A stretch of 64,000 bases of DNA from Acinetobacter pragensis (GCF_001605895.1 NZ_LUAW01000011.1:124001-188000); one strand, 5' to 3'; shown: positions 27,982-36,589, counted from the first letter of the stretch. Numbers and translations: made by a program. Notes: generated by a model from the sequence alone, not told the origin.

Positions 27982-29180
27982 AGCGCTGCCTCACTGCCAG
28001 AATTCTCTAACTCAAAACGGCGGCGTTTTACATACCCCATGAGTTTGGGCTGAATATCTGCATGTCTGGTTGATGCTTCGATTTCTAAGCAATCCAATTC
28101 AGTTAAATCTTTAGCATTCTGAATTTGCACCATTAATGACGGCGGTTCTTTAACTTGAGCACTTTCAGGTGGATTCAGTTCATTCAAGCGCTTATGAATT
28201 GCATCAAGAAGAGGCTTACGCTGTTCTTCAGTCCAAGATTTGGTATAACCAGTCAGGGCAGTGGCCTCTGCTGGTAATGCCGCATTGGCTGCGCGCTGCA
28301 GCAGATCGTCAAGAAGTTTCGGATATTCAAGTTCAGCTTCATAAGCTAACTTATTATCAGTAACTAACTTTTCCGCTTCAATCTGCAGGCGCTGAAGTTC
28401 TTCAATACTTAATTCTTCTGGCTCAGGATTAGATGCATATTGCTCAGGATCAAGTTCAAGCAATTTAGCTTCAGTCAGTCTGCATAAGTGCTGCTGATCT
28501 TCACGTTCAAGATGACCGTTTGCAAAAAATACTGGGCGCAACCCCAGAACAGCTTCAGTAGAAGTACATGCATTAATCTTCGCCGTGAATTCTTCGATAA
28601 TTTGAGCAGGATCAGTTTTGATCTCATCTACATCTTCAATAGAGAAAGCGGTCCGTGCTGCAGGTTTGGTTTCAGTTGGCGCTGCGGCATCATTCAAAGT
28701 TGCACCTTGAATGTTCACTGAATCTACGGCTTTAGTTTTGCGCGGACGTTTCTTTGGCTTATCGTTAAACCCGTCCTTTACTTCGATTTCAGTGATCATA
28801 TTGCCAAAGGTTTTGCCAAACGCTTGAAGCTGGAGTTTTGCATTATCAATATCAAGTTGAGCAAAGCCATTAGCCACGCTTAAGCAAATATCACCATGCT
28901 CATGATCATATGTAGTGCGCAAAATGCATGTTGGCATGACGATAAAAATTTCTTGCCCAGTTTCCAAATCATGTGGCTCTGCTGGCTTTGTAAATTGAAT
29001 GCCAGCCAAGGTCAGCATTTCTCGCTTAATACAAAATTCATAATCAGGCAGCGCAAAAATTGTTGCAGGGAATTGATCAAGATCATCAAAATCCACCGTT
29101 TGGTCAGCTAGACGGCATATTACATGCTTGCCCGCCATCATGGCATTAAAAGCTTCTGTACCTGAAAGAATAGGGTTCAT
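27978..29180 (-). CDS. Hypothetical prophage protein, recombination operon
   Basis: About 400 residues. Start at ATG 29180, with TTGGAG 9 bases upstream; a TTG at 29195 overlaps that site. The N-terminal ~140 residues look globular; a low-complexity linker around residues 145-190 (lysine/arginine-rich, then alanine/threonine-rich) leads to a highly charged helical C-terminal half. It lies directly downstream of the ERF annealase, so a recombination role is possible but not shown. Confidence 0.7.
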   Translation of the reverse strand: MNPILSGTEAFNAMMAGKHVICRLADQTVDFDDLDQFPATIFALPDYEFCIKREMLTLAGIQFTKPAEPHDLETGQEIFIVMPTCILRTTYDHEHGDICLSVANGFAQLDIDNAKLQLQAFGKTFGNMITEIEVKDGFNDKPKKRPRKTKAVDSVNIQGATLNDAAAPTETKPAARTAFSIEDVDEIKTDPAQIIEEFTAKINACTSTEAVLGLRPVFFANGHLEREDQQHLCRLTEAKLLELDPEQYASNPEPEELSIEELQRLQIEAEKLVTDNKLAYEAELEYPKLLDDLLQRAANAALPAEATALTGYTKSWTEEQRKPLLDAIHKRLNELNPPESAQVKEPPSLMVQIQNAKDLTELDCLEIEASTRHADIQPKLMGYVKRRRFELENSGSEAAL

Positions 29181-29195
29181 TGATATATTCTCCAA

Positions 29196-29894
29196 TTAAT
29201 GATGCATGCTGTTTTGCTGCGGGTTTTGATTTTGCTGCGGCGGTGCGTCCGACCAGCCCATTTGATCCGCTCGAGCGCGGCAGGCTTGTTGAATTTGATT
29301 ATTAAATTTTGTATTGCCAAAGGTATTAATGGCCTTGTCCAACGTTTCAGGCTTTTTCGCATTGCGTATAGACACCAAAGCATCTTGATAGCGCTGTTCT
29401 AAAGGTTTCTGCTGGTTATTTGTTTGCTGCTGTGCCGGCGGATTTTTGGGTGCAGATTGGCGCTGCTGCCCTTGATTTGACTGACCGCGGTTAGCCTGCT
29501 GATTCACTTGGTTGTGATATTCGTCTGAATCATAGTCTTTGGTGTCGTCAATCAAGAACATGCCATTCAGGGCATACTTTCGTGCGTATGAGCTGGATGT
29601 ACCAAATGTCTGCGCGACGTCCATGCCTTTCTTATCAATTTCCACGCCAGCATGCGCCGTAACAGTAGTTTCTTTGCCATCGGCATCGGTAAATACAACT
29701 TTTGCTGTAACCACAACTACTGGGCCAACTTGCTGCACTTCGTCCGTAATAACCAAAGTTGAATTGGTTGCCTGCAGCAAAGGCTTAACAGCTTCAAGGA
29801 TGTCTTCGCAGCTGCGGAAATAGTATTTACCAAACTTGTTGTATTTGCTCTTTGGCGCTTTTAATTCAAGCTGGATTTGTTGTAATGCGTTCAT
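29196..29894 (-). CDS. erf: ERF-family single-strand annealing recombinase
   Basis: A 232-residue protein. The ERF core is clear: YNKFGKYYFRSCEDILEAVKPLLQATNSTLVITDEV, then VTAHAGVEIDKKGMDVAQTFGTSSSYARKYALNGMFLIDDTKDYDSD. A Gln/Asn-rich linker follows and the C-terminal helix region is similar to other Acinetobacter phage annealases. It acts in phage recombination and genome circularisation. Second-half residues QQNQNPQQNS are low complexity. Confidence 0.93.
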   Translation of the reverse strand: MNALQQIQLELKAPKSKYNKFGKYYFRSCEDILEAVKPLLQATNSTLVITDEVQQVGPVVVVTAKVVFTDADGKETTVTAHAGVEIDKKGMDVAQTFGTSSSYARKYALNGMFLIDDTKDYDSDEYHNQVNQQANRGQSNQGQQRQSAPKNPPAQQQTNNQQKPLEQRYQDALVSIRNAKKPETLDKAINTFGNTKFNNQIQQACRARADQMGWSDAPPQQNQNPQQNSMHH

Positions 29895-29913
29895 TTTATT
29901 TCTCCCAGCTCAA

Positions 29914-30501
29914 TTATTTAAACGACGTGCCAGATGCATCAGTGTTGTGTTTTGCAATCTTGTACTGCTCACACTCATGGCGTGACTTCCAGCGCGTAAA
30001 GCTGTGGTGACGGGTCACACGATCCAATTTGCGCTGCGGGTTCACGACACTCTTAACTGCAGTTTGGAATGGTAATGAATTGACTAGATCTGCTGGAGCG
30101 GCTTTATACATGCCGTTATCAACTATCACTACACCATTTAACCAGGAGAAAATCGGGGCATTCTTATCAAATACATTGCGGTCGAAGCCTTTAGAAAAAT
30201 CTGCAGAAACCTTGATGATGTATTCGAACCCATTTACATCCACTTTATAGCCGTGGCTTACGCGGCAGATGAAGCGGGCAGTGATCTTCTGAGCGCCCAG
30301 AACTTCATTTACATTGCGGCGAATCCAAGACTTTGCAGCAAGCGTGGCTTCTTCTACGCGGTTAAGTTCACCTGCAGTATTTAGGATGTAGATTTCATTA
30401 TTCTTCACGCAGTAAACCGTGTTACCCATGCGGATGCGATGGAAGCCTGCATCATCTAGGCCTAAGTCTTCACGGAATGGTTTATCAAAAGTCTTGTTCA
30501 T
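29914..30501 (-). CDS. Hypothetical prophage early protein
   Basis: 195 residues, basic, no recognised domain. It contains VEEATLAAKSWIRRNVNEVLGAQKITARFICRVSHGYKVDVNGFEYIIKVS. Its start codon overlaps the stop of the upstream gene by one base (TAATG), so it is translationally coupled within the early left operon. Like the upstream gene it begins MNKTF. Confidence 0.65.
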   Translation of the reverse strand: MNKTFDKPFREDLGLDDAGFHRIRMGNTVYCVKNNEIYILNTAGELNRVEEATLAAKSWIRRNVNEVLGAQKITARFICRVSHGYKVDVNGFEYIIKVSADFSKGFDRNVFDKNAPIFSWLNGVVIVDNGMYKAAPADLVNSLPFQTAVKSVVNPQRKLDRVTRHHSFTRWKSRHECEQYKIAKHNTDASGTSFK

Positions 30502-30929
30502 TAGGCAGCTTCCAGCAGTTTGTATTGGAGCATGTGAGCCACCAGCATTTGGTTAATGCTGAGATGGTCGTTGAAGTCGGTAAAGTCGCGGATTGGATAG
30601 CCAGATGTATCCATGACTTTGTCTACAGATAGATTTGTGATTTCGGCATTGGTGAATTCACTGCCGGGTACGCCGTATGAGTCATCGATGCGTTCGAAGT
30701 CAAAGCTGACGTCTAGAGTAAAGCCGTCTAAGCGGACAACTGCAGTGCCTGAGTTGGCCGTGTTGAATTGCATAGCGGCCACAGCGTTATACGCTGGGGC
30801 GATTTGATCATTGGATGATGGCATGCCGCCAAAGTCTGGCTGGTATGCGTATGCTAATGCGCCAATTGCGATGCTGGCTGTAAATACGCTTACAGCAAAG
30901 CTATTGAAAGGAGTAAAGGTTTTGTTCAT
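30501..30929 (-). CDS. Hypothetical early-left protein with one membrane/signal segment
   Basis: 142 residues from ATG 30929. The N terminus SFAVSVFTASIAIGALAYAY is a single hydrophobic segment, either a signal peptide or an anchor. The rest is acidic and unassigned. It is the first gene of the leftward early operon and lies directly downstream of the operator pair at 31007-31063, so it should be controlled by the prophage repressor. Confidence 0.62.
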   Translation of the reverse strand: MNKTFTPFNSFAVSVFTASIAIGALAYAYQPDFGGMPSSNDQIAPAYNAVAAMQFNTANSGTAVVRLDGFTLDVSFDFERIDDSYGVPGSEFTNAEITNLSVDKVMDTSGYPIRDFTDFNDHLSINQMLVAHMLQYKLLEAA

Positions 30930-31006
30930 ACTTATCTCGCAGTTATCTGTAAAAGCGCCTCGGGTCTCAAACTTCGGCGCTTTTTTGTTGTCTGGTGAAA
31001 TAAATA

Positions 31007-31063
31007 CTACTTTAAGTAGAAATATTGTCAATACTTTGTAGAATGTTTTTCTACTTTAGGTTG
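31007..31063. promoter_or_regulatory. Candidate left operators of the prophage repressor
   Basis: A palindrome CTACTTTAAGTAG (31007-31019) identical to the cro-proximal operator at 36312, and an 11/13 match CTACTTTAGGTTG (31051-31063). They lie between the leftward gene at 30929 and a rightward small frame at 31124. They are probably the pL operators. Confidence 0.75.
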
Positions 31064-31123
31064 TTTTGTTTTATAGTGGGCAAAAGAAAACCCATCACTG
31101 GGATGGGTTGGATGGAGCTTGTT

Positions 31124-31438
31124 ATGAAATTAGAATCAATAATATTTATGGAAAATAGACTTCATGAGAAATCAACTCAGCTATATCTAGAAAATTTTCC
31201 ATGTACAGAAGATGAGTTTTATGTACCAGTGGGCGACTACACCAAACCAATTGGTTATCTAAAATTTAAACAAATATCTAAGAAATACTGCTTTGAATTA
31301 TCCGAGCTAGTGTCCCTAGATTATCCCAACCCAAATCCACAATTTTCGTTGTCAGGTGTTTTATACTCTCGGCAGAAAGCGATCGAAGCCCATCAAGCAA
31401 TTTGTGCTTATCAGCAGGGGGTAAGTCAGCTGCCATGA
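31124..31438 (+). CDS. Small frame of doubtful status, overlapping a convergent gene
   Basis: 104 residues from ATG 31124, with a GGATGGAG upstream. The first half (up to about 31277) is free of antisense genes and reads like a real protein (NFPCTEDEFYVPVGDYTKPIGYLKF), but the last 53 codons lie antisense to the C terminus of the leftward gene ending at 31278. That much overlap makes one of the two 3' ends suspect. Function unknown. Confidence 0.4.
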   Translation: MKLESIIFMENRLHEKSTQLYLENFPCTEDEFYVPVGDYTKPIGYLKFKQISKKYCFELSELVSLDYPNPNPQFSLSGVLYSRQKAIEAHQAICAYQQGVSQLP

Positions 31439-31787
31439 TCTTAGATTCCAATAGTAGTTTAAGTTGATCGGCTTCAAATTTAACAGTCACCACACCCAAT
31501 ATAGCTGACAAGCCACCATCATTAGCCATGAAGTCTGCGCCTTTTTGGGTTAGTCGAGTGAATCCAAGGCTAAACAAGTGACTTCCTGATCCACCCAATT
31601 CAAAACGAATATGAATACTTTTTGGTTCAAGCAACTCATGAGACTGCAAATAGAATAGATTTGCATAAATTTTTCTGAGTTGCTCCTCGTTTGAGTTATT
31701 AATCAGATCCGAAAAGTCATAGGGAGATGGATAAACATCTGCCATCTTGCTCATTAACTCTAGTTGCAGTTGCCTATCAAGCAGCAT
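31278..31787 (-). CDS. Hypothetical prophage protein, paralog of the adjacent gene
   Basis: 169 residues, clearly similar to the neighbour at 31806-32315 along its whole length: L-DR-LQLEL-SK-A at the N terminus, then LTQKGADFMANDGGLSAILGVVTVKFE, then AESIKHLTTKIVD near the C terminus. The N-terminal half looks like a winged-helix (NLFYLQSHELLEPKSIHI). Tandem duplicates of this kind downstream of a repressor may be immunity factors, but that is speculation. Confidence 0.72.
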   Translation of the reverse strand: MLLDRQLQLELMSKMADVYPSPYDFSDLINNSNEEQLRKIYANLFYLQSHELLEPKSIHIRFELGGSGSHLFSLGFTRLTQKGADFMANDGGLSAILGVVTVKFEADQLKLLLESKIMAADLPPADKHKLLDGLRSLSAESIKHLTTKIVDLGWDNLGTLARIIQSSIS

Positions 31788-31805
31788 TTTCTCTCCTTAA
31801 GTTTA

Positions 31806-32315
31806 TTAGAAAGAACTCAACCACGTTCCAATTACAGTCATTGCACCCGGTAGATTATCAACACACTCATCCAGTAGTTTTGTGGTCAGGTGTTTTATGG
31901 ACTCGGCGGGAAGCTCTTCGAGTGCAAGAGTCATTGACTGCTTTTGCTCTTGGCTTAGATCCGATTCATTAATTTTAGTACTAATAATGGCTTTCAGAGT
32001 TTCAGTTTCAAACCTGATCGTTACCACGTTTAAGATGGCCGATAGACCACCATCATCTTTTAGAAAATCCAAGCCTTTTTCGGTAATTTCTGGCTTCATG
32101 ACAAGAATGGAGCCGCCCCCATTTCCAGATGTACTATGCACCACTTTAGTGGAGTTTTCGGTAAGGAGGCCGTGACCCTTGAGATAGTTCAAATTGACAG
32201 CAATTTTATAATACTCAGGAGTATCTGGCTTTCGCTCGTAATCAGTCCATACAAATGGGTAACATTCTGCGATCTTACTCAACAACTCAAGCTGTAACAC
32301 TCGATCTAAAATCAT
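31806..32315 (-). CDS. Hypothetical prophage protein, tandem paralog
   Basis: 169 residues, same length and layout as the gene at 31278: ILDRVLQLELLSKIAECYP, NLNYLKGHGLLTENSTKVV, ITEKGLDFLKDDGGLSAILNVVTIRFE and AESIKHLTTKLLDECVDNLPG. A glycine-rich turn (TSGNGGGS) sits where the other copy has LGGSGSH. It is 18 bp upstream of its copy. Uncharacterised, with a possible winged-helix N-terminal half. Confidence 0.75.
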   Translation of the reverse strand: MILDRVLQLELLSKIAECYPFVWTDYERKPDTPEYYKIAVNLNYLKGHGLLTENSTKVVHSTSGNGGGSILVMKPEITEKGLDFLKDDGGLSAILNVVTIRFETETLKAIISTKINESDLSQEQKQSMTLALEELPAESIKHLTTKLLDECVDNLPGAMTVIGTWLSSF

Positions 32316-32381
32316 ATTTTTCTCAATTTTAAAGACCCGCGTCGGGTTCGTAATTTTAATGAATTCTTTGTTTGAAACAGA

Positions 32382-32723
32382 TCATTCACACGTAATGCTT
32401 AATTTTTCTTTGTAGTAATTCAAAGCTATATCTAGGTCTTTTAATAGCTGTGCTTCAGTGTAATCATTTGGCTGAAGTTTCAATAGTGATGGCATATAGT
32501 TGGTTTTGTATTCTGTAGGGTAATCCTTGCAGATTATGTTGATTTGCTCAGCTTTAGATGTGTTTGGGCTATCAAGCTTATCCAGATAGCTGCCGATAAT
32601 GATATCTGATTTTTTAAATTGAGTCTCAGCTGCGGCATGTGTCTTCGGGTCTTCGGCCTGTTGCTTTTGGCAGCCGGTGATTGAAATTGCTAGAAGCAGG
32701 GCAATAATTAGTTTAGTTTTCAT
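32382..32723 (-). CDS. Small prophage lipoprotein
   Basis: 113 residues; MKTKLIIALLLAISITGCQKQ is a textbook lipoprotein signal with lipobox ITGC and a Q after the Cys, predicting outer-membrane sorting. The mature part is a small helical domain with two further cysteines (IICKDYP and SITCE), a possible disulfide. In a lysogenic segment such envelope lipoproteins can block phage receptors; this is a hypothesis. Confidence 0.72.
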   Translation of the reverse strand: MKTKLIIALLLAISITGCQKQQAEDPKTHAAAETQFKKSDIIIGSYLDKLDSPNTSKAEQINIICKDYPTEYKTNYMPSLLKLQPNDYTEAQLLKDLDIALNYYKEKLSITCE

Positions 32724-32829
32724 AGTTTTGTCTTGTTGTTATTGGTGGGTGAATTATATGCGGAAATATGAAAAAGAAAACCCAAAAAAACTAGTAGGGT
32801 GGTGAAGATATTTATTCCAAAATTTTTAA

Positions 32830-33495
32830 TTAAATTGGTAAATTATCAAAAATAAAATTTATTACATCATCCTCATCTAGCCCAATAAATGAAAAATTAG
32901 ATTCCTTTGTAACGATAAATTTAATATTGAAATATTGCTTAAAATATAAGTCAATTTTATAAATAGAATAATGGTTGGTTTTTAATAGTGATGTGTATGC
33001 TTCTAATGAATTAATATCTTTATTTTGAGTGTAGAAAATATTTTTTGAAAATATATTGTTAGGGTATAAACCATCTCTAAACTCTACTTTTGAGATGTAG
33101 TCAATCTTGTCGCGCCAGTAATCAAGCAAATTAAGCAGATTTAAGTCTTCCTTGGATAGGAAAAAGTCAAAATGAAATAATTTTGACAAAAAGTTTTTTA
33201 AATTTGAGATGCTTCTAGGTTGATTTATAATAACAAAGTTAAATGTAGTTCTATTATATATTCTAAAAATAACCTCTTTTGTTGAAAGTCTCTCTAAAGA
33301 TTTTTTTATATTATTGGTGTCATAATACTCTTCAATAATAACTTGATTGAGAGAATACTTTAGCTCGATATATTGCAATCGCTTTCTAGAAATGGAAATA
33401 GACTCATTAATCCTGGCAGATTTATTTTCAAAATAATCTGCCAATTGATTAAAATTAGAGGGGAATGATGCTGTATAAAAGCTTAATTTACTCAT
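32830..33495 (-). CDS. Third gene of the lysogenic AT-rich cassette, unknown
   Basis: 221 residues from ATG 33495, which overlaps the end of the upstream gene by 8 bp. Very rich in aromatic residues, Asn, Ile and Lys, no recognised motif. Earlier in-frame starts would add a purely hydrophobic stretch that lies antiparallel to nothing but inside the upstream gene, so they are unlikely. Position and composition tie it to the two genes above. Confidence 0.65.
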   Translation of the reverse strand: MSKLSFYTASFPSNFNQLADYFENKSARINESISISRKRLQYIELKYSLNQVIIEEYYDTNNIKKSLERLSTKEVIFRIYNRTTFNFVIINQPRSISNLKNFLSKLFHFDFFLSKEDLNLLNLLDYWRDKIDYISKVEFRDGLYPNNIFSKNIFYTQNKDINSLEAYTSLLKTNHYSIYKIDLYFKQYFNIKFIVTKESNFSFIGLDEDDVINFIFDNLPI

Positions 33496-34588
33496 CGCCA
33501 ACAACCAGACTATTATTATACTCTTCAATAGTTCTATCAAAATTTTTATATAAAAATCCATCAAAAAATTTAAAAAAAATAGATTTTTCATTGTCTTTAA
33601 ATTTGTGACGATCTAGAGTATACCGCTCACCTTTTGAATTTTGTTTATAGTAGCATTTTAGGTCATAGAAAAATCTGGAACAGTCTTTGACATTAAGAAA
33701 GCCTGCATTGATCTCTAGTAGTTTTTTGTCTTTCGTATCTTCTACATGCCAAGTAATTTCTGTAATGTAATGTCCAAGTTTTTTTAAGCCTTTATACAAA
33801 TCATTGGTATGTAAGGATGATCCAGATAATTGAGCTGATTTAAGAAACCCTTCTTCTTTTTCCAGATCTTCTTTAACCAACTCCACAGCTTTATTGTTTT
33901 TACTATGGTGTAATTTAATTTTTTTAACATCGCGGAGTTGATATCTATTATCATCTAAAATAATTAAATTAATAAAGAAATTAGTTCTATAATCAGATAT
34001 CTTAACGTCTTTTAAACTTACCTCTTTTGATTTTAGAGTCCCATTGGATTTCCCCGAAACTTTTTGAATAATATTATTAATAATTGGTTCTAAGACTTCC
34101 TCAGAATCAAATCTAAGGATGACATCACTTCCATTCTTTTCAACAGTAATTTTCTGGTCTTTTAATGGTTTTTGAATTAAACGTGTATTACTTAGCTCTA
34201 CTGAAGAAGTTGTAAGATTAACTTCATATTTATTCACACCTTTTCCAGCATGACTCATTTGATTATCAACATATTGAGGCGCTATTTCTTGTATTGCTTC
34301 TTTAAAATATTTAAATTCCGCACCAGAAAACTGCATAGTAGTTGTTTTTGCATTTTTTTCATCATGATTTATGCTATCAAGCAAAGCTTTTAATTTATTC
34401 CAATCAGAAACTTGAGTTGAAATAAAATGGCAAATTGATTCTCTATTTTCATTATTAGATAAAAAAACTCCGTAGTTTCTACAAATTTCTAATAGCTTAT
34501 CATCTGGTAACTTTTGTTTTTGACTGTAAATTGCATCAAAAATTTCTCTATCAGAAACCAGCAGGTTATCAAATCCAAATTTTTTCAT
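33488..34588 (-). CDS. Second gene of the lysogenic cassette, possible GapS4b-like partner
   Basis: 366 residues; its ATG overlaps the upstream stop by one base (TAATG). The N-terminal ~70 residues (FDAIYSQKQKLPDDKLLEICRNYGVFL, then a Ser/Ile-rich helix) look like a small SAP/HeH-like helical domain; the C-terminal ~150 residues are beta-rich. From memory, GapS4b proteins have a comparable N-terminal arrangement, but I cannot test this. Very low GC compared with flanking phage genes. Confidence 0.55.
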   Translation of the reverse strand: MKKFGFDNLLVSDREIFDAIYSQKQKLPDDKLLEICRNYGVFLSNNENRESICHFISTQVSDWNKLKALLDSINHDEKNAKTTTMQFSGAEFKYFKEAIQEIAPQYVDNQMSHAGKGVNKYEVNLTTSSVELSNTRLIQKPLKDQKITVEKNGSDVILRFDSEEVLEPIINNIIQKVSGKSNGTLKSKEVSLKDVKISDYRTNFFINLIILDDNRYQLRDVKKIKLHHSKNNKAVELVKEDLEKEEGFLKSAQLSGSSLHTNDLYKGLKKLGHYITEITWHVEDTKDKKLLEINAGFLNVKDCSRFFYDLKCYYKQNSKGERYTLDRHKFKDNEKSIFFKFFDGFLYKNFDRTIEEYNNSLVVGDE

Positions 34589-35541
34589 TATCTTAAAGCC
34601 ATTCCAATTTCAATTTCGCTAAACTCTGTCGTAAAGTGCTTGATCTTTTGAATATCAATTTTATTTAAGAGATCTTTTAGATCAGGATCTTTAATGTTTA
34701 ATAAGCTTTCACATTTTCTAATTGCATTTTTAAAATTTGCAGGTGCAAATGCACATTGTTCAAGTTGATAAATAGTAATCTTACTTTCAATATCAAGTAG
34801 TTGATGATGTCGTAAATAGTCAATTAAATAAACAAATTCATCAATCTCTTCACCCTCAGCTCTATAGAAAATAATAACAGTTTTAAGGGTTTTGTCTTCT
34901 AGAATGATGAAAGGTGATTTCAAAAGTTCAATAGTGGCTGCTTTACTATTACCAATAGTAGCCTGATCTTTTCTTTGAGGGTAAAAAAAAGTGTAATCGC
35001 TTGATATTTGCTTCTTATGTTGTAGTCGACCAAGATGTAGAGCAATATTATTTAACCAATAAATATCACTAGGATCTAATATATATAGCCTGCTATTTTT
35101 GGGAGTATTAATACTAATATTTGTAACTTTATTAAATTTTGAAGTTAGTGATTTTATATATTTATTATCATGATTATAGATAAACAACATACCATGCACT
35201 TTAAAATCTGAAGCACCTTCTAAATACAAAGTTTGCCATTCTTCGCTTATTTCAGAACATTCCACTTGCATTGAAAGGCTTTGCAAGACTTCATTTAGAT
35301 TTAAACTGCTTAGAGTGCTCTCAGAAAAACTTTTGAGATCAGTATGAATATAAGTAACTGTGTTTGTGTATGGATCATTGTAATAAAAGACGACATCTGC
35401 TGGATGAGTATTTTTCTCATGCTCAGCATTTTCACATTTCCAATTAAGGTCTTCAAAAGTACATTTTTCCCACCCAAAATAATTAAACAGTTCTTCAGAA
35501 ATTAGAGCAGCCATTTTGCCAATATTGCTAGTTTCAGCCAT
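34588..35541 (-). CDS. First gene of the lysogenic cassette, PD-(D/E)XK-like (possible GapS4a-like)
   Basis: 317 residues. Near the N terminus, EELFNYFGWEKC, then THPADVVFYYNDPYTNTVTYIHTDLKSFS, gives the E...D-x(n)-(D)xK spacing of a PD-(D/E)XK nuclease core (Asp of PAD, then TDLK). The remainder is an unrecognised alpha/beta domain. It begins 18 bp behind the cI-like gene on the same strand, so it should be made in the lysogen. The nuclease call rests on motif spacing only; GapS4a resemblance is from memory. Confidence 0.6.
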   Translation of the reverse strand: MAETSNIGKMAALISEELFNYFGWEKCTFEDLNWKCENAEHEKNTHPADVVFYYNDPYTNTVTYIHTDLKSFSESTLSSLNLNEVLQSLSMQVECSEISEEWQTLYLEGASDFKVHGMLFIYNHDNKYIKSLTSKFNKVTNISINTPKNSRLYILDPSDIYWLNNIALHLGRLQHKKQISSDYTFFYPQRKDQATIGNSKAATIELLKSPFIILEDKTLKTVIIFYRAEGEEIDEFVYLIDYLRHHQLLDIESKITIYQLEQCAFAPANFKNAIRKCESLLNIKDPDLKDLLNKIDIQKIKHFTTEFSEIEIGMALR

Positions 35542-35559
35542 TTTTTATACCTAAATTAA

Positions 35560-36222
35560 TTAAACATCCCGATACAACCCAACAACTTTCCCAACCAACT
35601 TACAGCCATCCTCCAAAGCAATTGCTTTCTCAGACCATTCAGGGTTTAAAGGCTGCAGATACATATTGTCTGTTTCTACGATCAGCTTTTTAAAAGTTGC
35701 CGCTTTTCCGCTTTCACTAGAAACAATAACTAGATCTCCGGTTTTTAAATCACTCACTTGAAAGTCAGGATTTACATAAATTTTGTCGCCAGGGCGGAAG
35801 TCAGGGAGCATGGATTCACCTGAAACTTCTAAGCCATAGCCATGCTTCCCGCATTTAGGATTTGGCGGTAACCATTCTTCAAATTCTGTTCCGGCAGGAA
35901 CGGCTTCTACGGTTGTCCACGAGCCAGCTTGTACCCATGAAATTACTGGAACTAGTCTGCCAGCAACAGGGAATGGAGCTGAAACATTTGGTTCAATGCC
36001 AGTACCATGATCTAAATAGCTAATATCAACATTAAATTTTTCAGCCAAAGTCTGCATTTTTTCTTCACGTGGTTTTGCAATGCCAAGCGTATATCTACGA
36101 GCCATTTCATACGTAACTTCAATAGCATCTTTAAGCTGGTTCACTGTCTTAATTGGCGAACCATCTTGTTCCATAAGGCTTTTGAGTCTTGATGCAAATT
36201 CAAGATATTTAGCTGATTGCAC
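35560..36222 (-). CDS. cI: Prophage repressor, CI/LexA-like with S24 peptidase domain
   Basis: About 220 residues. N-terminal HTH (TVNQLKDAIEVTYEMARRYTLGIAKPREEKMQTLAEKFNVDISYLDHGTG), a VQAGSW segment with an Ala-Gly cleavage site, then the S24 domain: VSGESMLPDFRPGDKIYV with the nucleophilic Ser and ATFKKL with the general-base Lys. RecA-stimulated self-cleavage and SOS induction are expected. I use GTG 36222, with GGAAAG upstream, because it lies just outside operator 36243; ATG 36174 is an alternative. Confidence 0.92.
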   Translation of the reverse strand: MQSAKYLEFASRLKSLMEQDGSPIKTVNQLKDAIEVTYEMARRYTLGIAKPREEKMQTLAEKFNVDISYLDHGTGIEPNVSAPFPVAGRLVPVISWVQAGSWTTVEAVPAGTEFEEWLPPNPKCGKHGYGLEVSGESMLPDFRPGDKIYVNPDFQVSDLKTGDLVIVSSESGKAATFKKLIVETDNMYLQPLNPEWSEKAIALEDGCKLVGKVVGLYRDV

Positions 36223-36242
36223 TTTGGATTTCTTTCCATTTT

Positions 36243-36324
36243 CTACCACTGGTAGAAGTTTACCTCGTATTTTTAGTTGCACCAATTCTATTTTAGGTAG
36301 TATATTATCTTCTACTTTAAGTAG
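36243..36324. promoter_or_regulatory. Right operator region with three repressor sites
   Basis: Three 13-bp palindromic sites with CTAC-N5-GTAG form lie between the cI-like and cro-like genes: CTACCACTGGTAG (36243-36255), CTATTTTAGGTAG (36288-36300) and CTACTTTAAGTAG (36312-36324). Three sites between divergent cI and cro is the lambda OR layout. Confidence 0.85.
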
Positions 36325-36340
36325 TTTTATTGAGTGCATT

Positions 36341-36589
36341 ATGTCATCTCCAAAAGATGCTTTAGAAAAAGCTATAAAAATTGCTGGCAATAAATCAGCT
36401 TTAGCCCGTGGCTTAGGCATTACACCTTGGGCTTTAAGTAAGTGGAATTTCAATAAAATTCCAGAAGATCGATGTTTGCCAATTGAGGAATTAACTAAAT
36501 CAAAAGTTAAAGCAGAACAGTTGCGGCCAGATATTAATTGGGCGTTTATACGTTCTACCCAAAATAGTAATAAACCCGCCATCCAATAA
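36341..36589 (+). CDS. cro: Cro/YdaS-like repressor
   Basis: An 82-residue protein: DALEKAIKIAGNKSALARGLGITPWALSKWNFNKIPEDRCLPIEELTKSKVKAEQLRPDINW. This is the YdaS/Cro-type HTH (A-x-x-G-xx-ALA-x-x-LGI, then P-x-x-RC-x-x-IE-x-x-T-x-x-x-V and LRPD). First gene of the rightward early transcript, starting 17 bp beyond the operator at 36312. Confidence 0.9.
   Translation: MSSPKDALEKAIKIAGNKSALARGLGITPWALSKWNFNKIPEDRCLPIEELTKSKVKAEQLRPDINWAFIRSTQNSNKPAIQ

Noticed and set aside
29177..29383. 68-residue minus-strand frame inside the ERF gene
   Set aside because: It is an alternative frame of the ERF gene's low-complexity part, with no separate signals.
31727..31972. 81-residue plus-strand frame
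   Set aside because: It is antisense across both 169-residue genes; its likeness to the frame at 31124 only mirrors the paralogy of the minus-strand genes.
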